From Bacteriovoracaceae bacterium (lineage in GTDB: Bacteria > Bdellovibrionota > Bacteriovoracia > Bacteriovoracales > Bacteriovoracaceae): DNA of 64,000 nt. The position numbers were made by a program, and so were the translations under genes. The notes below the pieces were generated by a model. The model did no database searches and had not been told where the DNA came from. It was given only the letters and a program-made list of their open reading frames with translations. Below, piece after piece: positions 37,142 to 46,633 of this stretch (positions within the stretch are counted from its first letter, which is position 1; each line of letters starts with the position of its first letter). Location: NCBI GenBank assembly GCA_013141065.1, contig JABFRR010000016.1, positions 126,147 to 190,146 on the forward strand, read 5' to 3'.

Positions 37142-38189
37142 CAGACTCTCCTTTCATTTTTATTGAACAATTCACCTTATAAGCAGCAGTCGTAAATTTA
37201 TTCATAGGCTTGATTCTAATTTGTAAGTTAAACTTTTTAAATCTAATTTCAAAGGAGCTTCCGCCTAATTCTATATCACTAAAGTCAAAATTAAATTCAT
37301 TCTCAGAGAATAAATCATCATAGTGCTTAATAACAACGTCTTTCATTTCATTATTTTGATGGATGCAAATCACTTGAATAATCTCTTTTTGACTAAATCC
37401 ACACAGGCTGCCTAAAGAATCAAGAAATAATCTTGGATTTAATTGATACAACTCTACCATTAAAATTTTTAACTGCGTAATCAGACGGAAATAATTTTGA
37501 TGGACGACAGCTCTCATCTCTGAACTAAGTTCACCGGGAAGTTCTGAGTAATGATTAGTCCAATTTTGATCAAAAAGGCCTTTAAATTCGCCATCAATCA
37601 TTTCATAAAGCTTGTGACCCATCATAACGAAGGACTCATCAACTAAATGATTAAATACCTGCTGTTTTTTAGCTATAAAGGGATCGAGTTTAAAAAAATA
37701 TTTCTCGAAAAAACTTTTAACTCCTGCACTTTTAGTATTGGTAAAACTATGATCTTTGGTCAATTTTAGGCTGAGGTAAAATTTTTCTAATTCACTGTTA
37801 TCCGTACCCGTTTTTTTTGTCACGACTATATCAGTTTCACTCCAGCAATCAGAATCATTGCCCGAGGTTAATTTTCCAATAACAAAAAAAGAAAAACTGG
37901 CGATATTATTTACTTTATTTTCAAAAATTGGCTCCGAACTTAATTTTTTCGCGACCAATTGGGCCATTACCGGAAGCTGGGATAAAAGGCCCAAATTATG
38001 CTTTCTCACAGTCGCTTCATAAAATTGAAGCCTTGAGCGATAGTCCATTGGAAGATTGAGTAAAAAATGCTCCTCTCCGTCAAAAATTTTTGATAAATAT
38101 TGAGTGACTAGAAACTCAAACAGGTTGCCCTTGCATTCATTAATCAATGACTCAATTTGCACCTGATTATTTTCATCAATTATTTTCAC
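37134..38189 (-). CDS. hypothetical protein with a possible nucleotidyltransferase-like motif
   Basis: 351 residues, no signal or membrane segment. Residues 104-123 read IGKLTSGNDSDCWSETDIVV, which resembles the G-S...D-x-D-hydrophobic loop of nucleotidyltransferase folds, in spacing most like class I adenylate cyclases (GS...QS..SDLDIWV). The first motif has GK rather than GS and only one clear Asp, so catalysis is uncertain. The rest is not recognised. Co-transcribed with the GmhB-like gene (8-base overlap) and divergent from pyrB. An unrelated protein with a chance match is possible. Confidence 0.55.
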   Translation of the reverse strand: MKIIDENNQVQIESLINECKGNLFEFLVTQYLSKIFDGEEHFLLNLPMDYRSRLQFYEATVRKHNLGLLSQLPVMAQLVAKKLSSEPIFENKVNNIASFSFFVIGKLTSGNDSDCWSETDIVVTKKTGTDNSELEKFYLSLKLTKDHSFTNTKSAGVKSFFEKYFFKLDPFIAKKQQVFNHLVDESFVMMGHKLYEMIDGEFKGLFDQNWTNHYSELPGELSSEMRAVVHQNYFRLITQLKILMVELYQLNPRLFLDSLGSLCGFSQKEIIQVICIHQNNEMKDVVIKHYDDLFSENEFNFDFSDIELGGSSFEIRFKKFNLQIRIKPMNKFTTAAYKVNCSIKMKGESVE

Positions 38190-38293
38190 GATAAAGTTCT
38201 TTCCAAAACGATCAGTTATTATATAGACTAACTCGAACGATAAACCGATTTCTTCTTAAATAGATAACATAAGAAGAATTAACAAGGAAGAAA

Positions 38294-39247
38294 ATGGCAT
38301 CATTTCCTTCATTACTTGAAAGTATCAGCGACCTCAGTCGCACGCATATTGATACTTTACTTTCTCGTGCAAAGCATTTTAAAGACAATCCACAATTATC
38401 TCCTCTTCACGCCACTCCAAAACCCATTATCGCGACTTCATTCTTGGAAAATTCAACAAGAACAAAACATTCTTTTGCAGTTGCCATAAGAAGACTTGGA
38501 GGTCTCTATCTTGATTTTAATGCCGAAACTTCAAGTTTAAAAAAAGGAGAAAGTCTCGAAGAGACATTTCTTACACTTTTTTATCAGGGCATCAATTTGT
38601 GTGTGTATCGCTCTAGTGTCTCTCATCAGCTTTCACAATTTAGAAGTAATCTTCCAATAAAATTGATTAATGGAGGAGACGGGGTAAATGAACATCCTAC
38701 CCAAGCTCTTTTGGACTTATTTACACTTCAAGAATTAGTTCCCCATTTAATGGGTACTACACTTTCAATTTTTGGTGACATAATCCATTCAAGAGTTGCT
38801 CACTCATTGATGAAACTTCTCCCTCAGTTTGGAATCTCTATAATTCTTAGTGGGCCCACAGAATATCTTCCTAATGAGCTCGAATTGCCAGCAGGTGTAA
38901 AAATTTGCAAGGACCGAAATGAGGCTATTTTACAAAGTGACTTCCTTTATTTACTGAGAATTCAAAAAGAACGTCATGCTGGAAAACCAAATGATCACTT
39001 TTTAAATTATTTAGAAAAATATGGAGTGTCTTTAGAACTTCTAAAGAATTTAAATAAAACAATACCGGTTCTTCATCCAGGGCCTGCGAATATTGGTACA
39101 GAGCTCGATGGTAAATTAATCCGCTCATCACTTTATAAAGGCTACTTACAAGTTGAAAATTCAATCCCCATGAGAATGGCCATTATAGAGGCCATGCTTT
39201 TAAATAACGATCAAAACATTGGAAAAATAGATGGAGAGCAATTCTAA
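38294..39247 (+). CDS. pyrB: aspartate carbamoyltransferase catalytic chain
   Basis: 317 residues, the usual length. Carbamoyl-phosphate binding ENSTRTKHSF, SSLKKGESLEET (Ser and Lys of the 80s loop), NGGDGVNEHPTQALLDLF, GDIIHSRVAHS and LLRIQKERHAG (Arg and Gln for aspartate). HPGPANIGTEL replaces the common HPGPVNRGVE. It makes N-carbamoyl-aspartate in pyrimidine synthesis. AAGGAAG precedes the ATG. No pyrI regulatory chain is nearby. It overlaps the carA-carB fusion gene by 17 bases, so carbamoyl phosphate producer and consumer are made together. Confidence 0.96.
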   Translation: MASFPSLLESISDLSRTHIDTLLSRAKHFKDNPQLSPLHATPKPIIATSFLENSTRTKHSFAVAIRRLGGLYLDFNAETSSLKKGESLEETFLTLFYQGINLCVYRSSVSHQLSQFRSNLPIKLINGGDGVNEHPTQALLDLFTLQELVPHLMGTTLSIFGDIIHSRVAHSLMKLLPQFGISIILSGPTEYLPNELELPAGVKICKDRNEAILQSDFLYLLRIQKERHAGKPNDHFLNYLEKYGVSLELLKNLNKTIPVLHPGPANIGTELDGKLIRSSLYKGYLQVENSIPMRMAIIEAMLLNNDQNIGKIDGEQF

Positions 39248-42200
39248 TTCTGGTTTGAAAAAATCTGTCGCCTATCTTCACTTCGAAGATGGCACTTCTT
39301 TTAAAGGTATCACTAACAAAACACTCAACGATCCAGAACTTATTAAGGGAGTTTGGGGAGAAGCGGCTTTTACGACGGGAATGAGTGGGTATCAAGAAAC
39401 GATGAGTGACCCCTCTTTTTTAGGTCAACATATAGTTTTCACCAATGCTCATATAGGAAACTATGCAAGCGATGAACGTGTTTTGCAATCAGGTCAATGT
39501 TTCGCTTCCAGTATTATTGCAAGGAACTTTACTGATAATGAATACCTATCGAATTTAACAATTCCTATTTTTTCAGGACTCGATACAAGAAAACTTGTCA
39601 GATTTTTAACTAGTAAAAAATCAGTTTCTCATAAATCGGTGCTTACATTCAGCGAAAAATGCCCTTCAAAAAAAGAATTTGATGAAAAAGTTCTCAACAC
39701 CGATGAATTAAAATTAGTTTCTCAAAATAAAGCGATCACTCACATTCCTGGCCCTAACCCAATAGTGGTAATGAATTATGGAATAAAAAATTCTATTATT
39801 GATCAATTAGTAAATTTGAAGTTTCCACTTGTGAGTCTTCCCTATGATGCCACAGTAAAAGACATACAAAGCTTTGCACCTCGATTAGTCTTTTTATCAA
39901 ACGGCCCTGGGGATCCAAGAAATTACATTCCACAGATTGAAACGGTAAAAAACTTACTTCTAAAAAATATACCAATTCGTGGTATTTGTCTGGGGCACCA
40001 ACTGATTGCGCTTGCTCTCGGCATGAAAATTATTAAACTGCCTTTTGGTCAACGAGGGGCCAATCATCCAGTTATTGACCATGTGACTAATAATATTTTA
40101 ATCACTTCACAAAATCACGGTTATGCTATCGAGACGGAATCTTTCAATAAACTAAAAAAAGAAAATCTCATCAATAAAGATTTTTTTATTCAATACACTT
40201 CGCTCTTTGATGATTCGATTGAAGGAATCTCAAGCATTGATCATTTTATTAAATCAGTACAATTCCATCCAGAAGCTAACCCCGGTCCTCACGATGCTCA
40301 TGAGTTTTTTTTAGAAATAAAAAAATATCTCAATAAAGAAATTGCTGGAGTCATAGACTCTAAGGACCTTTATCCTTTTAATAAACTTACAACTCGAATT
40401 AAAAAAGAAACTCCTTACAAGCGAATTCTGCTCATCGGTTCTGGGCCTATAAAAATTGGACAGGCATCTGAGTTTGATTATTCTGGAACTCAAGCACTCA
40501 AATCACTCAAAGAAGAAGGAATAGAAGTTGTATTGTTAAATTCTAATCCTGCGACCATTATGACAGACCCGGAAATGTGTGCACGCACATATATTGAACC
40601 AATTACCAAAGAGACCATCAAAAAAATTATAATTAAAGAAAAAGTTGACGCTGTTCTTTCAACAATGGGCGGACAGACGGCCTTAAACTTATGTGTTGAA
40701 CTTGAAGAAGAAAACTTTTTAAAATCTCATAATGTCGCTCTTCTTGGCGCGAATGTTGATACGATTAAAAAAACAGAAGACCGTGCTTTATTTGCTAAAG
40801 AATTAGAAACCCTAGGATACCAAACCGGTAAAAGATTTACGGCGATGAGTGAAGAAGAAGCTATTATAATGGCAACTTCAAAAGTTCAATTTCCACTTAT
40901 TATTAGACGAGATTTTGCATTAGGCGGAAAGGGTGCCGCTTTAGTTTTTAATGTTGATGAACTAAAAGATGTGTTTACCTCAGACATAAAATTCCCTGTC
41001 ACGATGGAAAAATCGCTAGTCGGTCAAAAAGAAATTGAATTAGAAGTTATGGTCGACTGTGAACGAAATGGTGTCATAATTTGTTCTATAGAGAATGTTG
41101 ATCCATGTGGAGTTCACACTGGGGATTCAATCACTGTTGCACCGGCCATGACGATTAGTGACCGTTGTATGCAAAAACTTCGCACGATGACTCTGACAAT
41201 TGCTAAGCATATGGGAGTTGTTGCAGGTGGAGCCAATGTTCAATTTGCCATCAATCCAGACAATGAAGATGACATTACTGTCATTGAAATGAATCCACGT
41301 GTTTCAAGGTCTAGTGCCTTAGCTTCAAAGGCTACTGGTTACCCGATTGCAAAAATTTCTGCTCTATTATCTATTGGATACACTTTAAAAGAAATTCAAA
41401 ATGATATTACAAAAGCTTCCCCTGTGTCGTTTGAACCTACTTTAGATTATGTCGCTTTAAAAATTCCGATTTTTCCTTTCAGTAAATTTCCAAGCTCTAG
41501 TCAGACATTAGGCCCACAAATGCGATCCGTAGGAGAAGTTTTGGCCTTAGGTGGAAATTTTACAGAAGCTTTCTTAAAAGCGCTTCGTTCGTTAGAGATG
41601 GGTTTAGAAATACCAACACTCTCTCAATTAAAAACCACTCCTGTTGAATTAAGTCGTGATTATATTATCACTCGCTTAAAAACAGCTAATGAACTTTGTC
41701 TTCTGACCGTTTTAGAGGCACTGAGACTTGGAATCAGTGAAAAAGAAATTTTTGAATATTCAAAAATTACTCCTTGGTTTCTTTCCCAAATGACTTTGAT
41801 TTACGAAGCTGAGAAAAAACTTAAACACGAAACAACTCACTCTCATGCTCATAAAGAACTCAACTGTGAACAAGAAGAATTTATCAATTATAAAAAAATT
41901 GGTTTTTCAGACAAACATCTTGCTTTAATAATGAATCGTTCTCAAAAAGAAGTTCTTGAATACAGATTTAAGCATGGCATATTTCCAGTCTATAAAGCAG
42001 TAGATACTTGCTCTGGAGAATTTCCGGCCCAGACACCCTATTTTTATTCAACATATGCAGATGAAAATGAAGCCTTATCATTATCAACCAATGGAAAATC
42101 AGTCGTCATATTAGGCTCAGGACCTAATAGAATCGGTCAGGGAATTGAATTTGATTACTCTTGTGTGAAAGCCTGTGAAAGACTTAGCGAAAGAAAGATT

Positions 42201-43661
42201 CAATCAATTATGATAAACTCAAATCCTGAAACAGTATCAACGGACTATGATAGTTCAAACAGATTGTACATGTCGCCTCTATATTCTGAGGATCTTTTTG
42301 ATATTTTAATCAATGAAAAGCCTTTTGGTGTCATCGCTTCTTTTAGTGGTCAAACCGGAATTCAATTGCGAGAAAATCTTGAACGCAGCTTTAGAAAAGA
42401 TCTCTTTGAAATAAATTTTCTTGGACCTACATGGAATATTTTGGAGTTGACTGAAAATCGTAAACTTTTTAGCGAACTGACAAAAAAGACCACACTCTCG
42501 CAAACTCAAAGTCGTGAAGTTTCTGGACATAAAAATTTAATTAATGCCATGGTCGATATTGGTTTTCCTGTTATTATTAGGCCTAGTTATGTTATCGGTG
42601 GAGAATCGATGTACATCTTCTATGGCCATGAAGACTTCAACGATTTACCAAAATCATTTAAAGAGCAACTTCAAAGTGCTACGACCGTTTTTCAAGTAGA
42701 AAACTATTTAGAAAATGCTATTGAATATGATGTCGATTTAATTTGTGATCAATTTGGAAATTTTTGTTTTACCGTCTGTGAACACATAGAGTATGCAGGC
42801 GTGCATTCTGGAGACTCCGGAATGATTACTCCTCCAGTTATTTTAACTCAAAAAAATTATAATGAACTTAGAGATATTTCGTTTCAAATAGCTAATCATC
42901 TCGAAATCACTGGCCCAATAAATTTTCAATTTGCAGTTAAAGAAGGAAAAATTTATTGTATCGAAGCTAATCCACGAGGATCAAGAACGCTGCCATTTTT
43001 AAGTAAAGCCTACAATATTTCATTACCCAAAATTGCAACAGATGCCATGCTTGGTGACAAGATTGAGTCTTTTGATCGGTCAAGTTCGGAATATTTTTCC
43101 GTTAAACAATCGACCTTTCCATTCGATCGCTTTATTCAAGACAACATTCTCCTGGGTCCCAAGATGCGATCTACTGGGGAAACAATGGGAATTGATCGTG
43201 ATAAGGAATCGGCCATTTTAAAATCCTATCTCGGCAACTACCCAAATCTTGCAACTAGAGGTAAAATATTAATGAGTTTAGCAGATTCTTCTAAAGAGAT
43301 GATCTTGCCTTATTTAAAGTCACTACATAAAATTGGCTACCAATTTATTGCCACTTCTGGAACATGTGACTACATAAAAAAGCAAGGCCTACCATGTGAA
43401 CTTGTTAAGCGAATTAATGAAGAAGGAATGACAATCCTTGAAGCTCTAAAAGATGAAAAAATGAAAATGGTTTTTAATACACCAAACAATCAAAGCCAAT
43501 CGCAAAATGATGGAGAACATATTCGTAATTCAGCAATTCAATATGCCATTCCTTGCTTTACAAGACCTGAAAATATTCGGGCAATTGCGGCTTCTTTAAT
43601 TGGCACAGTCGACTTAGAAATCGTCCCATTAGCACTGCAAGAAATGAATTTGAGGAGATAA
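39231..43661 (+). CDS. carAB: fused carbamoyl-phosphate synthase, small and large subunits in one chain
   Basis: 1476 residues in one uninterrupted frame. CarA part, about 1-370: N-terminal domain FEDGTSFKG, YQETMSDPSF, then the glutaminase with RGICLGHQLIALALG (Cys near 250) and SVQFHPEANPGPHD (His, Glu). A linker of about 20 residues (GVIDSKDLYPFN) leads to CarB: first ATP-grasp half (ILLIGSGPIKIGQASEFDYS; FALGGKGAA; EMNPRVSRSSALASKATGY), second half (VILGSGPNRIGQGIEFDYS; PSYVIGGESM; EANPRGSRTLPF) and the C-terminal allosteric domain (FIATSGTCDYI...). In most bacteria carA and carB are separate genes; a fused order like this is the eukaryotic CPS arrangement. Between pyrB and pyrF. Confidence 0.95.
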   Translation: MESNSNSGLKKSVAYLHFEDGTSFKGITNKTLNDPELIKGVWGEAAFTTGMSGYQETMSDPSFLGQHIVFTNAHIGNYASDERVLQSGQCFASSIIARNFTDNEYLSNLTIPIFSGLDTRKLVRFLTSKKSVSHKSVLTFSEKCPSKKEFDEKVLNTDELKLVSQNKAITHIPGPNPIVVMNYGIKNSIIDQLVNLKFPLVSLPYDATVKDIQSFAPRLVFLSNGPGDPRNYIPQIETVKNLLLKNIPIRGICLGHQLIALALGMKIIKLPFGQRGANHPVIDHVTNNILITSQNHGYAIETESFNKLKKENLINKDFFIQYTSLFDDSIEGISSIDHFIKSVQFHPEANPGPHDAHEFFLEIKKYLNKEIAGVIDSKDLYPFNKLTTRIKKETPYKRILLIGSGPIKIGQASEFDYSGTQALKSLKEEGIEVVLLNSNPATIMTDPEMCARTYIEPITKETIKKIIIKEKVDAVLSTMGGQTALNLCVELEEENFLKSHNVALLGANVDTIKKTEDRALFAKELETLGYQTGKRFTAMSEEEAIIMATSKVQFPLIIRRDFALGGKGAALVFNVDELKDVFTSDIKFPVTMEKSLVGQKEIELEVMVDCERNGVIICSIENVDPCGVHTGDSITVAPAMTISDRCMQKLRTMTLTIAKHMGVVAGGANVQFAINPDNEDDITVIEMNPRVSRSSALASKATGYPIAKISALLSIGYTLKEIQNDITKASPVSFEPTLDYVALKIPIFPFSKFPSSSQTLGPQMRSVGEVLALGGNFTEAFLKALRSLEMGLEIPTLSQLKTTPVELSRDYIITRLKTANELCLLTVLEALRLGISEKEIFEYSKITPWFLSQMTLIYEAEKKLKHETTHSHAHKELNCEQEEFINYKKIGFSDKHLALIMNRSQKEVLEYRFKHGIFPVYKAVDTCSGEFPAQTPYFYSTYADENEALSLSTNGKSVVILGSGPNRIGQGIEFDYSCVKACERLSERKIQSIMINSNPETVSTDYDSSNRLYMSPLYSEDLFDILINEKPFGVIASFSGQTGIQLRENLERSFRKDLFEINFLGPTWNILELTENRKLFSELTKKTTLSQTQSREVSGHKNLINAMVDIGFPVIIRPSYVIGGESMYIFYGHEDFNDLPKSFKEQLQSATTVFQVENYLENAIEYDVDLICDQFGNFCFTVCEHIEYAGVHSGDSGMITPPVILTQKNYNELRDISFQIANHLEITGPINFQFAVKEGKIYCIEANPRGSRTLPFLSKAYNISLPKIATDAMLGDKIESFDRSSSEYFSVKQSTFPFDRFIQDNILLGPKMRSTGETMGIDRDKESAILKSYLGNYPNLATRGKILMSLADSSKEMILPYLKSLHKIGYQFIATSGTCDYIKKQGLPCELVKRINEEGMTILEALKDEKMKMVFNTPNNQSQSQNDGEHIRNSAIQYAIPCFTRPENIRAIAASLIGTVDLEIVPLALQEMNLRR

Positions 43662-43662
43662 C

Positions 43663-44369
43663 GTGAAGAGAAGTGATCAATTAATTGTGGCCCTAGATCA
43701 AATGAATCTTGATGAAATTGATCATTTTTTATCACAAAAAGAAAATAATATCCCCATGGTCAAAATTGGCCTTGAGCTTTTTTTGAAACATGGAACAAAA
43801 ATCATTACTCACATCTCAAAAAAATATAATAAAAAAATATTTCTCGATTTAAAACTTCATGACATACCCATAACGGTGGCGAGCGCCATCTCGCCCTTGA
43901 AGGTCTCCCTATCGATTTTCTCACTGTTCATTTAAGTGGTGGTCAAGAGATGCTAAGGGCTGCTATCAGAGAAGCGAAGACGGCCCTCCCACAATGTACA
44001 ATTCTAGGAGTGAGTTTCCTTACGAGCCTGACTCCATTAGATCTTGAAAGTCTTTTCGAATCTAAAAACACTAACGAAGCTTTTATTCGATTATTTGATA
44101 TGGCCAAAATTTCTGGTGTAAAAGGAGTCGTGTGCTCACCTCATGAAGTCACGCTTTTAAAATATCATTATCCTTCACTCTTTGCAGTCACTCCTGGTAT
44201 CCGATTTGAAGATGAAATTCAATCACTTCAAGTACAGGATCAAAAAAGAGTAATGAATCCAGAAGATGCTCTAAAAGCTGGATCAGACTTTCTAGTTATT
44301 GGTCGCTCTCTAACTAAATCGACTAATTTTGCTGATAGAATGAAATTCTTTAATAAAGAAATTCCCTAA
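43663..44369 (+). pseudogene. pyrF: orotidine-5'-phosphate decarboxylase, interrupted by one frameshift
   Basis: GTG 43663, with GGAG upstream, opens a frame holding the N-terminal third, including the catalytic FLDLKLHDIP. It runs into a stop at 43935. From about 43893 the homology continues in the frame one base back: LALEGLPIDFLTVHLSGGQE, then ILGVSFLTSL, FAVTPGIRFED and VIGRSLT, ending at 44369. Restoring one base near 43891-43893 gives a normal protein of about 235 residues. All catalytic and phosphate-binding motifs are otherwise intact, so the lesion is recent, a sequencing error, or (less likely, no slippery site seen) recoding. Overlaps the convergent gsk stop by four bases. Confidence 0.88.
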
Positions 44370-45664
44370 AGATCCCAATAAGCGTCTTCTAAACTTTCTT
44401 CACGATTAGGTAGTCCCTTTACTAATCTTGGTGAATTTTGTTTCAAAACTTCAAAACTAGCTCGATTGCAGTATTTACTTATTTGGTGAATTGAAGAATA
44501 AGTCAGGTATTTTGCATTATGTTTTGGTGAATTAGGGCTTACTTGTCGATGATACGTATTTGAAGCTATATCATGAAGAACTGCTGAAAGTGCAGCATCA
44601 CCTGCACCATTGGTATTTTTAATAATTCCTGGGCCGCCCATGTAGGGGTTAATGTGTGTGTAAATTTTCAATGGATTTTTGCAATCAGATTTACTCATTG
44701 ATCTAGAATATTCATACTTGTTATATTCAGAAATTGATTTTGAATGAATTAAATCTTTTGTTTCTCGCTTAACTTCATCATCAGAATAACCTGCTATATA
44801 TAATCCTCTCGCACCGACAGTGAGTAAAACCATTTCAGTAATTTCTAATAATTTTTCACAACTTAATAAAGGGTCTTCTTCACCGACAAGTGCATGTGCT
44901 TCATCTTCATTCATCGCACAGAGTGTGACAAAATTTTCTATAAAATTAAGAAAAAATTCTTTTTTGCTTTGTATAAGAGAACTTGTTCCCAAAGATAAGA
45001 CTACCGGGATATTGTATTTCTTAGCAAATTCACAGGCCTTCAGATTTGAGTGATACATACTCGAACTCTCATCACGAAGCGAATAAGCAGAGACTAAAAG
45101 AAGTGATGAGCCTTTGATTAAATCTTCTGGAACATAATCACTCGAGAGCTCATTCATGATTCCTTTGCCAATTAAAAAAGATCTTTCACGATCAGGTGTC
45201 AACAGACATAAGGCCCTGCCCATCGGTCCTTCAACCGGCTTTAAATATGAAAAATCAACAAATGAATTAGTAGTGCATATATATTTAAATGCATAATCAC
45301 CCACTGAAATATTTTTTGAAATAGCACCCAAAGCGACAGACCTAGAATCTGATAAGACACTATAATTGTGTAAGGTATTTCCAATCGCTCCACCAGCATA
45401 TTCACCGATTATAGCTTTATTTTCCTTCAATTCTCGATAAATTTCTTCAACTACTGAGTCTTGCAGCACAACTGATTCACCCTTAGTAATTTGAAATCTT
45501 TCTAAAAATTCGAAATCTACGGATGCTTCAATATCGACAATTAATTGATCAACTCCAACAATATAAACAGAGCTCCTTTCAGAAAAATCTGGATCAAAGG
45601 GAATTCTCCCTGATTCAGTTACCGGAAAGTAGTGTTTAGTTTTTCTTTTGCCTGGAAATTTCAA
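44366..45664 (-). CDS. gsk: inosine-guanosine kinase
   Basis: 432 residues of the PfkB/ribokinase superfamily, matching the Gsk subfamily throughout: MKFPGKRKTKHYFPV at the start, VDIEASVDFEFLERF, EYAGGAIGNTLHNYSVL, LCAMNEDEAHALVGEEDPLL, INPYMGGPGIIKNTNGAGDA (catalytic Asp and anion hole) and TYSSIHQISKYCNRASFEVL, ending ESLEDAYWDL. It phosphorylates guanosine and inosine to GMP and IMP, a purine salvage step, useful to an organism living on host or environmental nucleosides. Convergent with pyrF. Confidence 0.96.
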   Translation of the reverse strand: MKFPGKRKTKHYFPVTESGRIPFDPDFSERSSVYIVGVDQLIVDIEASVDFEFLERFQITKGESVVLQDSVVEEIYRELKENKAIIGEYAGGAIGNTLHNYSVLSDSRSVALGAISKNISVGDYAFKYICTTNSFVDFSYLKPVEGPMGRALCLLTPDRERSFLIGKGIMNELSSDYVPEDLIKGSSLLLVSAYSLRDESSSMYHSNLKACEFAKKYNIPVVLSLGTSSLIQSKKEFFLNFIENFVTLCAMNEDEAHALVGEEDPLLSCEKLLEITEMVLLTVGARGLYIAGYSDDEVKRETKDLIHSKSISEYNKYEYSRSMSKSDCKNPLKIYTHINPYMGGPGIIKNTNGAGDAALSAVLHDIASNTYHRQVSPNSPKHNAKYLTYSSIHQISKYCNRASFEVLKQNSPRLVKGLPNREESLEDAYWDL

Positions 45665-45688
45665 GGAATGCCCCTTATAATTTATCTA

Positions 45689-46630
45689 ATGTTCAAAAAC
45701 TATTTTGTGCTTACGATTCTAAGTCTTCTTTTACCATTCGTCACTAAGGCAACTGATAATTCTATTATCAATGACGACACTTCATTGTCACTTTCTGGTA
45801 ATTCCAGAGTTGCTGTCATCATCTCTCCACGGGCGATAGTCTATGCAGACGAAAATATGCTTACTCCTTTAGGTTATATCGCCAATGGTAAAAGTATACT
45901 CGTGGGTAATCCAAGAAGAATCAATCGCAACTTAGTACCACTTGTTATCTATGGCAAACTAGCTTTTTTAGAAATCAAAGATATCAGATACGTTGATCAG
46001 GCCGACCAAGAATACAACGCAAAGCGCGGTGCACCCAGAGAGCACGACTTTGATGTGATTATTACAAAAACTGACGAAAAATTATCAATCAACAATTCTG
46101 TTTACCTGACGCTTCACCAGTATGATGCAGGTGCGGATCTCAAAGAAACTTTTCAAACGATCGATAATTCTGATGTTGGGACTTTATCAGGATTTGCACT
46201 TCAGTTAATACACCGTCAATCAAACTCTCGATTATTTTGGGGAGCTGCACTTGATTATAGTCGAATTTATAATTTGAACATGAAGTTTGAATATATGCTT
46301 TTATCTCCTACTTTTGGCTACACATTTATTAGTAATCCTGTTTTTCTCATTGAAGCTTATGGCAGTTTGGACCTAGCAGTTAATGTTAATTATGACGTTG
46401 AAACTAATTTTGATGAAGAGCCAAACGGATACTTGTGGGGATTACAAGCGAATGCACGAATTGTATTATTTCCCACTTCAAAATACCAATTGGCAGCTGG
46501 GCTTGGTTATAGAAAATACTCAGTTAGTGGACTATCTCCTTTAAACGACCTGAGTAATGTAACTTTTAACGGTATTCGCAATATTGCTAGCGTAAGTATG
46601 TTTGCCGGAATCGGTATTAAGTTCGATTAA
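45689..46630 (+). CDS. outer-membrane-like barrel protein with N-terminal SH3-like segment
   Basis: 313 residues from ATG 45689, which gives a signal peptide (FVLTILSLLLPFVTKA); an upstream frame extension overlaps gsk and is not credible. Residues about 35-95 (RVAVIISPRAIVYADENML...VIYGKLAFLEIKDI) look like an SH3-type module. The rest has alternating hydrophobic strands (LFWGAALDYSRIY, MKFEYMLLSPTFGYTF, YQLAAGLGYRKYS) and ends in ...SMFAGIGIKFD, as in small outer-membrane beta-barrels. Specific function unknown. It converges on the next gene with a three-base gap. Confidence 0.65.
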   Translation: MFKNYFVLTILSLLLPFVTKATDNSIINDDTSLSLSGNSRVAVIISPRAIVYADENMLTPLGYIANGKSILVGNPRRINRNLVPLVIYGKLAFLEIKDIRYVDQADQEYNAKRGAPREHDFDVIITKTDEKLSINNSVYLTLHQYDAGADLKETFQTIDNSDVGTLSGFALQLIHRQSNSRLFWGAALDYSRIYNLNMKFEYMLLSPTFGYTFISNPVFLIEAYGSLDLAVNVNYDVETNFDEEPNGYLWGLQANARIVLFPTSKYQLAAGLGYRKYSVSGLSPLNDLSNVTFNGIRNIASVSMFAGIGIKFD

Positions 46631-46633
46631 GTT

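Noticed and set aside
43888..43900. Programmed frameshift in pyrF
   Set aside because: No slippery heptamer or downstream hairpin seen at the shift; an indel or sequencing error fits better.
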